Origin: Coenobita brevimanus
Taxonomy: Eukaryota; Arthropoda; Malacostraca; Decapoda; Coenobitidae
DNA: 64,000 nucleotides
Direction of reading: 5' to 3'
Assembly: GCA_032717465.1 (NCBI GenBank)
Contig: CM064691.1
Span: 2,482,815 to 2,546,814 of the forward strand
The position numbers were made by a program, and so were the translations under genes. The notes under the pieces are model-generated. The model had not been told where the DNA came from, searched no databases, and was given only the letters and a program-made list of their open reading frames with translations. Positions 55,680 through 64,000 of this stretch are shown here, piece after piece; position 1 is the first letter of the stretch; every line of letters begins with the position of its first letter.

Positions 55680-56000
55680 CTCGCTAATATTCTGATTTGA
55701 CTGGGCTGGAATGTGTCTGAAAGGAGCCAAATAAACCTGAACTGACGCCACTGGATATAAACTTGCCTGAATGGATGCAGGTTCACCCCAATGAAAATGA
55801 ACTTGAATGACTTTAAATGGGTCTGAAGAGGACAAACTGACCTGACTGAACTTATTTTAAGCTGACAGTGTTTCGATGGATAGGAGAGGCCTACATGAAC
55901 CTGAAGTGATGTAGCCATTCACCTGATTGGACCTGAATGACTGTAAAGGGACATGGTTGCATCTGAACTGTTCTAACTGAATCTAAACTGATGATAATGG
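55680..56000. repeat. degenerate CTGAATGGAC-type array, second locus
   Basis: The same word style as 52930-53440 (CCTGAATGGATGCAGG, CCTGAACTGACGCC, TTGGACCTGAATGACTG). Confidence 0.6.
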
Positions 56001-56549
56001 ATCAGCTACAAAATAATCGTTCACAAATGATGACCATTCATACAAATTTATTAATATTTAGTTCAATGTGTCGAATAGGGGTTTGGTGAAAACTGTTCTT
56101 TTGACGGTTTCAAGCCGACTCAAACAGGCGGTCGAAGAATGTATTATACGTGGGAAAAGGAAGAGCAGATTTTGCAGTATTCCGGACAGAATAATGAAGT
56201 GCACGTGATACAGCGGTAGGGTGGCCAGTGTTGTCCTTTGAGAGCACGTTCTTATGGACAGTAGTAGAGCAAGTGATGGTTAATTCGTTTGAAGCGTGGG
56301 GCAGTCCTTCGTTGATCATAATCGTGTGGCGTAATCCAGACGATATCCCTCAGATGGCCGAATGCGACGAATTGGTTAAACAATCTTTTACCATACCTTT
56401 ACAGGGTGAGAAAATGGAGTGTTTAATGCCTTGCTATAAAGAAGCATACTGCAAATTATAATTTTCTCCACTGGATCTTTCCGATTTTGTTTTTTTATAG
56501 ATATTCAAGTTGCACGGTACTTTGTATCTTCTCTTCCCAACTTTCACCC
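56001..56549. other. no gene seen
   Basis: A 77-codon open frame at 56228-56461 has no recognisable domain and is not called. Confidence 0.45.
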
Positions 56550-56815
56550 TGTTTGTTTATCTGTTAGTTTGTCTGTTAGCAGGATTACTCAAAAACTAAA
56601 AGAGAGATTTGGACCAAATTTGGTGAGTAGATAGCCCATGTCCCAGGGAACAATCGATTAACTTTTGGGACCGATCCGGATTGAATTACAGATTCTGGAT
56701 CCGGAAATCACTGAGAAATCCTAATCAATGATGAGAAATCTAACCCATTATGAAGAGTGGTGGGGAATTTACGTTGCCCTTGTCAGAAGGATGCGCTCCA
56801 CTGAGTGCCCCTTTA
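56550..56815. mobile_element. dispersed repeat with GATCCGGATT-like words, copy 2
   Basis: Second copy of the 29995-30365 repeat, colinear but about 100 bp shorter. It ends GGATGCGCTCCACTGAGTGC. Confidence 0.65.
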
Positions 56816-57757
56816 GTAATAATTGCCTGTTATTGTCTTCATAGGATGACTTTTTTTTTGGGGGGGAGGTTTCAGTTGAGTGTTTTTACCGTCAAAGTAT
56901 TTTTTCTTCACTTTAGAGTGGCTTTTATGACTGAAGGGGTTACCGATATTCCTGTCTCATTTTTCTTTCCTATCTCCTCTCCTATTTTCTCCCCTATCCC
57001 CCGCCCCTTCATCTCCCCTATTTTTTCCCCTTCCTCCCTTATTTCTCTTTTGTCTTTTTCCCCCCCTTCTTTCCCTACTTTTCTCCTGTTTTCTCTCCCC
57101 TACTCCTAATTTCCTCTTGTCTTCTCCTTTCTTCCCACACCCCACCGCCCCATTCGTACCTCTCTCTTTTCCCTCGTATCTCTCGTTGGCACAGAATTCA
57201 AAGAAAAACTGGCTCAAGTTTTTCCCACTCAGGCTGCCCCTTGTGCCATAATCTAGACCACATCAAGGGTCGCTGAGGAGGGCAAGGCAGGTGAAAGGGA
57301 AGGACAAGTGAAATTAGAAGAGGCTGAAATTCGAGACGAAGGTTAAAGTGCGCGGGAAAAATGATCTCGTTGAATAAGATGATGTAAATTTTGGTTTTAC
57401 TCAAGTTACCTCCTACTGATGTATGGAGTTAGAGAGGATCCTTACTGGTGAACGGGCCAGGGAAGGTTTATATCTCACCTCTACTGGGAAAAAGTCTAGG
57501 TTGAATAAAATAGTCTCGCTAGCAAAGATAAAAATGAAATTATGTTGAGTCTGACCCGTACGAAGTCGAGCATGTGTTGTTTCCCAGCGTCTGTTTTTGT
57601 ATACAAGGGAGGACCATGGTAGACAAAATTACACAATGAAATGCAGCCAGATCCATTCACGGCCTTCACATCCAGTCGGGACCAGTCAGATTAATTCAGA
57701 TCCGGTAACATCTCTTCAAGAAAGCTTGGATCAGTTCTTTTCATGTATCAGTTCTAT
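56816..57757. other. no gene seen; C/T-rich patch
   Basis: 56940-57180 is pyrimidine-rich (CTCCTATTTTCTCCCCTATC words). Nothing else is supported. Confidence 0.5.
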
Positions 57758-57975
57758 CTATCTATCTATTGCCAGACGCCTTAATCCCGAAAGGGTTAAC
57801 TACAAACAAATCGCCTCCATGTCGCCCTGTCCCCCGCCATTTCACTGCCCTGCTCCCAGCTCACATCCCCCTCTCTCATATACCTCTCCACTCCATCCCT
57901 CCATCTCATCCTTGGCCTCCCGCTCCCTCTGCCCCCCTTCACCTCACTCACAAACACTCTCCTCGTCAGTCTCTC
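57758..57975 (-). mobile_element. LINE 3'-end fragment with TAGA tail
   Basis: Minus strand, tail (TCTA)n at 57752-57768, then CCTTAATCCCGAAAGGGTTA and CAAATCGCCTCCATGTCGCC to CGTCAGTCTCTCACTGGAT. Truncated about 40 bp earlier than the intron 1 copy. Confidence 0.8.
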
Positions 57976-58095
57976 ACTGGATTGAGCTGGACTAAATAAT
58001 GGCTTCCTAGGGCCAGGTGTCAAAGACCGTATGGTACTAATGCAAGGCAAAGATATGTGACTAGCAATGGAACAGAAATGGGAAAGGAGATGCAA

Positions 58096-58548
58096 AAGTG
58101 GTCTTGGCGTTGAAGTAGTCTTGGTGTTGAAGTAGTTTTGGTGTTGAAGTGGTCTTGGCGTTGAATTGGTCTTATGTTGAAGTGATCTTGGCGTTGAAGT
58201 GGTCTTGTGTTGAAGTAGTCTTGGTGTTGAAGTAGTCTTGGTGTTGAAGTGGTCTTGGCGTTGAACTGGTCTTATGTTGAAGTGGTCTTGGCGTTGAAGT
58301 TGACTTGGCGTTGAAGTGGTCTTGGTGTTGAAGTGGTTTTGGCATTGATGTGGTCTTAGCATTGATGTGGTCTTGGCATTGAAGTGGTTTTGACATTGAA
58401 GTGATCTTGGTGTTGAAGTGGCTTTGGCATTGAAGTGGTCTTGGCGTTGAAGTGGTCTTGGTGTTGAAGTAGTCTTGGTGTTGAAATGGTTTTGGCGTTG
58501 AAATGGTTTTGGCGTTGAAGTGGTCTTGGCGTTGAAATGGCTTGACTT
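58096..58548. repeat. 17-bp minisatellite, about 26 units
   Basis: Unit GTGGTCTTGGCGTTGAA with T/C and A/G variants. Neighbouring units differ by one or two bases. Frames on the minus strand spell 17-residue repeats by chance. Confidence 0.95.
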
Positions 58549-58607
58549 TATTTAGCTTGACGCGGGAAGGAAGGAAAGGTAAAAAGAAACACGGAAATAC
58601 TGAGAGA

Positions 58608-59104
58608 GGCAGAGGGGCAGAGGGGCAGTGGGGCAGTGGGGCAGAGGGGGCAGAGGGGCAGAGGGGCAGTGGGGCAGAGGGGGCAGAGGGGCAGAGGGGC
58701 AGTGGGGCAGAGGGGCAGTGGGGCAGAGGGGCAGAGGGGCAGTGGGGCAGAGGGGCAGTGGGGCAGAGGGGCAGTGGGGCAGTGGGGCAGAGGGGCAGTG
58801 GGGCAGAGGGGCAGTGGGGCAGTGGGACAGAGGGGCTGTGGGGCAGAGGGGCAGTGGGGCAGAGGGGCAGTGGGGCAGTGGGGCAGAGGGGCAGTGGGGC
58901 AGAGGGGCAGTGGGGCAGTGGGGCAGTGGGGCAGTGGGGCAGTGGGGCAGAGGGGCAGTGGGGCAGAGGGGCAGTGGGGCAGAGGGGCAGTGGGGCAGAG
59001 GGGCAGTGGGGCAGAGGGGCAGTGGGGCAGTGGGGCAGAGGGGCAGTGGGGCAGTGGGGCAGAGGGGCAGTGGGGCAGTGGGGCAGAGGGGCAGAGGGGC
59101 AGAA
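58608..59104. repeat. 10-bp minisatellite, about 50 units
   Basis: Units are GGGGCAGTGG or GGGGCAGAGG (the only common difference is T/A), with a few 11-bp units (58650 and 58680). The six-frame open frames are a by-product. The T/A order is not periodic by eye. Confidence 0.96.
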
Positions 59105-59150
59105 GTAAAGAAGGACAATAAGGAGAGAAAAATTGGAAAAAAGAAACTCC

Positions 59151-59220
59151 ATTTTAGTCGCCTCTTACGACAAGCAGGGATACTGGGGGAGTATTCTTTC
59201 CCCTACTGGGGATAGGCCCT
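59151..59220 (-). mobile_element. SINE-like end, inverted partner of 38.6 kb
   Basis: TTTTAGTCGCCTCTTACGAC then AAGCAGGGATACTGG is the reverse complement of the word at 38608-38647, followed here by GTATTCTTTCCCCTACTGGG. A looser version lies at 39700 (CAAGCAGGGAATACGAGG). Confidence 0.5.
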
Positions 59221-59483
59221 TTTATTTTACTTAGGCCCATCGGGTAGATTTAGGTCATTACAAATCGTTTCAGATCATTGCTATGAAGGCTTAAGCCAAA
59301 TATCAAATCTGTCGGTGCGATGTCTTTTGAGATATGACAGTCAGTGCCTTCCAGACTCACTTACATCAGTATAGGTTCACGCGAATGATTAAGGACGGTA
59401 TAAATTGTTTCGAGTCATGCATATGTATGCGTGTGCCAAAAATAATCCCTTTAGGTACAATGGTTTCAGTCGGCTCTGCAGGT

Positions 59484-60300
59484 TTTTAAGGATTAGATGG
59501 GGTGGGCGGAGAAGACTGAGCGGGATGACTTAAGAGGCTATCACACGGCACCTCATACGAGGTTTGCCGAGGATACGATGATAAATCGGAACGGTAACGT
59601 GGTAAAATTGCCGACGATACCACGGGCATTTGGAACCCATCTGGATGGATTCCTGCCGAGGATACGACGGGCAAAACAGGGTGACCAAAACCCAGGCTAC
59701 TCGACATAGAATATATCATACTATATTATTAAACATTTAGCCTAACACTGAATACTTATTAATATTTTATAATAAATATCAATCGTTTTGAAGGCCTTAT
59801 AAAGAGTTAATATTTCCTACACCGAGGAAACTGTGATGTCGATAAAATATCACGTGTTTACAACTGAGGACTCCACTGCAGGTAGAGTAGACGAACCAGT
59901 CGCCACCTGAAAACACCACCACAACAACAACGTACTGATGGCTTTATCATCGATTTCCTGGACAAGGGCAGCTGAATTCGTCCTTATAGAGAAACTGAGG
60001 CAGTTCCGCGTGTGTACCAGTTTGTAAACAAAAGTTGCTTCTCCTTATTCTTTACCGAGTCAGCGACAGCGATCACTGTCCACAGTCGCGAGACGGGGCT
60101 CTGGCAACAGTGTGAGAAGCATGTCCTTTGCCGAGGATACGAGGAACATGTGTGATAGCGTCCAAGTTTTGTTCCACTTAAATCTTCCTCGGCCGTTCCT
60201 GGTACGAGGTACCGTGTGATAGGGCCTTTAGTATGGTGACGGCCGGTGGGCCACAGAGGAGGAGTAAACCCTGTGAATGTGGATGTTGTACGTCGGCTGA
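59484..60300. repeat. G-rich repeat copy split by a MITE
   Basis: The left part (59497-59532, GGTGGGCGGAGAAGACTGAG) and the right part (60228-60300, GTATGGTGACGGCCGG, AAACCCTGTGAATGTGG) together match one unit at 8820-8895. The insert between them is the MITE 59533-60227. Confidence 0.65.
59533..60227. mobile_element. PIF/Harbinger-like MITE, 695 bp, TTA target duplication
   Basis: The terminal inverted repeats start AGAGGCTATCACACGGCACC (left) and, read on the minus strand, AGGCCCTATCACACGGTACC (right). They continue for about 43 bp to GCCGAGGA. The 3-bp direct repeat TTA lies at 59530-59532 and 60228-60230. TWA target duplications and TCACACG-type ends are known for the PIF/Harbinger superfamily. 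Inside, TGCCGAGGATACGA recurs at 59565, 59656 and 60130. It encodes no transposase, so it must depend on a partner elsewhere. Confidence 0.82.
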
Positions 60301-60780
60301 TATGATAATTACATGTAAGGAAAAATGGGCCTGGTGGTTGAAAAAATGTGCTCCTGTTGTGCCATGCTGTGTATGTGAGAGACCCGTAGTTTTGTTACTT
60401 CATTTTGTCTGTATCCAGTAGACGTATATATGCACCTGTAAGGGATTGAGGTTTGCCAGACCTGTGATCAAACAATGTGTTCATGCAGTTTCTAGCGAGC
60501 AAAGCACGTCAGTTCACATGAGAAAGATCCGTTAGGACAGTGATGTCATATTATTTAAAAACAACATATATAGCTAGTTTGACTTAAGGTTATTTCATAG
60601 TGAATTATATCCTCATCTGCGAACGAGGAATACTTTTCTGAAGCAAACGTAGTGATAGTATAATGTTTTTGTGAAAGGGTCATACTTATAATTATCTCTG
60701 CAAGATAAAATAATCACTACATTGTCCTCTGTTTTCTAATCATCTGATTCCCATTCCTCCCTTTCAGTCACTTTCTTCTT
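60301..60780. other. no gene seen
   Basis: No supported feature. Confidence 0.45.
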
Positions 60781-62390
60781 CTCCATGTCTGTTTGCCTGT
60801 TTGTCTGTCTTCTTGTACTCTACTGAGCATCCATGTATTTCCTTACACAACCGATTATTTTTTATCCACCATATTCATCCTGCATTTCTGTCTTTCCCTC
60901 AGTCTTTCTGTATTACCTCCAGCCTCCCTCTTGTGCCCCTTTCCCCTCCTCTCGTCCTCTAAATTTCTCCCCTCCTCTCTCCCCTCCCCTCTTCCTTTTC
61001 CCTTATTCCCTTCCCTCCCTTTCTCCCTCCTGCCCCCTTCCATTCTGCAACCAAAGTGTTCATTCTCCCCTCCCCTCCCTGCCTATTATTTCCCTCCCCT
61101 CCCTTTCCCTCACCCTTCCTCGATCCCCGCATTCCACATGCACTCCAGTCTTACATTACGCTCCCTTCCTTCTGGCTCTTAGTTGCTGTCTTCGTTTCTC
61201 TGTATCAGCTTCTATCTTTTGTCTGTCTGTCTGCCATTCTCCAGTTTTTCTTTCATTCTGTCTGTCTGTGCTTCTTTCTGCTTGTCTCTTGTCCGTTTCT
61301 CTGTCTTTCGTTCCCTGTCTGCCTTTCTTCTGTTTATTTGTGTGTATTTGTTCTGTTCCCCTGTCTTTCTCCTGTTTCTCTGTCTACCTTTTTTTTTTCT
61401 CTGTCTGTCTGTCTTTCGCTTCTCTGTCTGTCTGTCTTCTGTTTCTTTGTCTGTCTTATTTCTCTGTGCCTGCCGTTTGTTTCTCTGCATGTCTTTTACT
61501 CTTTTGTTTCTGTTTTTCGTCTGTTTCTCTGTCTTTGCTCTCTGTCTGTCTCTCTCCTCTGTCTTTCACCTACTTTCCTGTTTCTGTGTCTTTTAGTCCC
61601 TCTGTCTGTATCATGGTTACTTCCCCGTTGGTCTCGTTTCCTTATGTCCCTCTTCCGTGTCTGTCTATGTCTTTCTTCTGTGTCTCTTTCCTCGCTTTTT
61701 GCCTGCCTCTTCATCACCTTCTCCCCCTCCTTTGTTCCTCTGTCTCTGTTATAACTTCGTCTCTCTCACTGCCTCTCATTTTTTTTTCTGCTCATTTTAC
61801 TGTACGTCTGATATGATTATTTTATTTATCTTTTTCGACTTTCAGTGCTCCTTCTTGTCTCGCCTTTTTTTTTCGTATTTTCTATTTTTTTCTCTCCTAT
61901 TTTTTTTTGTCTCTCCCTTTTTGTTTCCTTTCGTTCATGTCTTTCCATTTTTTCCTTCCGTTTCTCTCTCTCTCTCTCTCTCTCTCTCCTGTTTTTATTT
62001 CGTGCTTTTGTTTGTCTATTGTTTCTGTCACAGCATCTTCTGTGTTTCTTTTGATTCTCTGTCTTTCCTTTGTCTCCTTCCTCCATACATCAGTCTCTGC
62101 TTCCTTCTTCTATACCTCTCTGTGCCTCTGCTAGTTGTCTTCCTCCTAATTCTTTGCTTTTACTCTTCTTTCTGTCTGTCTGTCTGCTGATTATGTTTCT
62201 TCTCTGTCCCTGTTTCCTCTCCACTCATTTAAATTACATCCTGTCTCTTATATTTCCTTACAGCTTCATTCAGTTTTACTTGTCCCATTTTCTTTCCCGT
62301 TCCTCCCTCGTCTTTTTCTGTTCTGTCCCCCTTTCCTCTATCCTTCTGAACAAACACAGTCTTTCCTAGCATTCCTTTCTCTTTCATCCA
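60781..62390. repeat. pyrimidine-rich TCTG/CTTT degenerate tract
   Basis: About 1.6 kb of C/T with TCTGTCTG, TTTCTCTGTC and CCCCTCCCCTC words. Long open frames in all three forward frames read Ser/Leu/Phe/Cys and are compositional. Confidence 0.8.
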
Positions 62391-62449
62391 CCAATCCTAG
62401 CAGACAACTTTGGTATATTATAAAGAGTGGTGTGATAATATAAGTTTAA

Positions 62450-62819
<370 letters not shown>

Positions 62820-62889
62820 TGTGAAGTATGAAAGGCGCTGTTGAGGTATGCGGTGTGTGAGGTATGAGATGGTATGTTGTGGTGTATAG

Positions 62890-63735
62890 TGTGAGTAAAT
62901 GGTGGTATGAAGCTGTGTGTGGTAGAATGAGGTGGTGTGTGGTAGTATGAAGTGGTGTGTGGTGGTATGAAGTGTGTGGTGCTATGAAGTGGTGTGTGGT
63001 GCTATGAAGTGGTGTGTGGTGGTATGAAGTGATGTGTGGTGGTATGAAGTGATTTGTGGTGGTATGGTGTGTGGTGGTATGAAGTAGTGTGTGGTGGTAT
63101 GAAGTGGTGTATTGTGGTATGGTGTGTGGTGGTGTGGAGTGTGGTGGTGTGGAGTGTGGTGGTATGAAGTGTGGTGGTATGAATTGGTGTGAGGTGGTAT
63201 GAAGTGGTGTTTGGTGGTATGGTGTGTGGTGGTATGGTGTGTGGTGGTATGAAGTGGTGTGTGGTGGTATGAAGTGGTGTGTGATGGTGTGGAGTGTGGT
63301 GGTATGAAGTGTGGTGGTATGAAGTGGTGTGTGGTGGTATGAAGTGGTGTGTGGTGGTATGAAGTGATGTGTGGTGGTATGAAGTGTTGTGTGGTGGTAT
63401 GAAGTGGTGTGTGGTGGTATGAAGTAGTGTGTGGTAGTATGAAGTAGTGTGTGGTGGTCTGAAGTAGTGTGTGGTGGTATGAAGTAGTGTGTGGTGGTAT
63501 GAAGTAGTGTGTGGTGGTATGAAGTAGTGTGTGGTGGTATGAAGTAGTGTGTGGTGGTATGAAGTGGTGTGTGGTATGAAGTGTGGTGGTATGAAGTGGT
63601 GTGTGGTGGTATGAAGTGGTGTGTGGTGGTATGAAGTGGTGTGTGGTGGTATGAAGTGGTGTGTGGTGGTATGAAGTGGTGTGTGGTAGTATGAAGTGTG
63701 GTGGTATGAACTGGAGTGTGATGATATGAGGCAGT
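62890..63735. repeat. 20-bp minisatellite, about 41 units
   Basis: Unit GAAGTGGTGTGTGGTGGTAT, with shorter 16- and 11-bp units where TGTG is lost (63120-63180 and 63580). The minus strand gives long His/Thr/Pro open frames, which are artefacts. Confidence 0.95.
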
Positions 63736-64000
63736 GTGAGGTGATGTGTTGCAAGATATGGACACTGTTTATATCCACCAGTTAACATCACTACCACTCT
63801 ACGGTGACCTGGCTTTCAGTTGACCTGCTCCACAACTGACCTACTTCTAAACCTGACCCCGATTTGACACAGTTGCAAGTTGACCTACATGCCGATCTGT
63901 TCCCGGGTTGACTTCCTTTGATGTGACATATTACTCTGCATTCTACTTCGATGATTCTCAAATTACTGAAAGTCTCCCCACAAAGATGATTTCTAGAACG
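63736..64000. other. no gene seen; TTGACCT words
   Basis: 63800-63920 has loosely repeated TTGACCT/TGACCTGC words (about eight), like the other degenerate arrays. The window ends here. Confidence 0.5.

Noticed and set aside
58172..59215. Long open frames of GQWGRGAEGQ or CPTAPLPHCP type
   Set aside because: They come from the 10-bp and 17-bp minisatellites; several frames are open on both strands.
60793..62369. Long Leu/Ser/Phe/Cys open frames that look like membrane proteins
   Set aside because: The C/T-rich tract gives hydrophobic codons in every frame; no conserved domain or unique sequence.

Overview
This window is eukaryotic nuclear DNA, most likely from a decapod crustacean (a crab or a relative). 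The evidence is a spliced arthropod cuticle-protein gene with an RR-type chitin-binding domain and a pro-resilin-like sequence, arthropod-type non-LTR retrotransposons and tRNA-derived SINEs, and a very high load of CA, GA and TA microsatellites. There are no bacterial-style gene clusters, no operons and no CRISPR array. The species assignment is inference; I cannot name it from sequence alone.

Only one host protein-coding gene is convincingly visible. It is a three-exon cuticle protein gene on the + strand: TATA box at 45768, start codon at 45830, exons 45830-45841, 49671-49748 and 51044-51493. It encodes a secreted 179-residue protein with a signal peptide, one Rebers-Riddiford domain and a 21-residue Tyr/Pro-rich repeat at the C terminus. 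Its introns carry LINE, SINE and foldback repeats, and a long GAGA/GGAA tract lies just upstream of the promoter.

The rest is repeats. Region by region: 0-8 kb holds a dispersed repeat with hairpins made of X-box-like palindromes (about 350-810 and 7080-8060) and a 3.7 kb frameshifted CR1-like LINE (2201-5904) lying between two CA tracts. 8-20 kb holds G-rich tandem units, LINE scraps, SINEs and a 24-bp minisatellite (18.3-18.9 kb). 20-32 kb holds a 45-bp-arm palindrome with hammerhead-like motifs (20.4 kb), LINE 3' ends, long GT tracts and two copies of a TA-flanked MITE. 32.7-35.7 kb holds a 5'-truncated RTE-like LINE on the minus strand, bracketed by two copies of a ~90 bp sequence. 36-45 kb holds SINEs, LINE 3' ends, a third MITE copy and another inverted repeat. 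45-52 kb is the cuticle gene. 52-64 kb is dominated by minisatellites (17-bp, 10-bp and 20-bp units) plus a well-bounded PIF/Harbinger-like MITE (59533-60227) inserted inside a copy of the G-rich repeat.

The items most worth following up are the MITE with its empty site, the three-copy TA-flanked MITE, the palindromic hammerhead-like element, the nested X-box hairpins, the long flanking duplication around the RTE element, and the intact cuticle gene with its GAGA-rich upstream region. I did not find convincing evidence of a wholly new multi-gene system.
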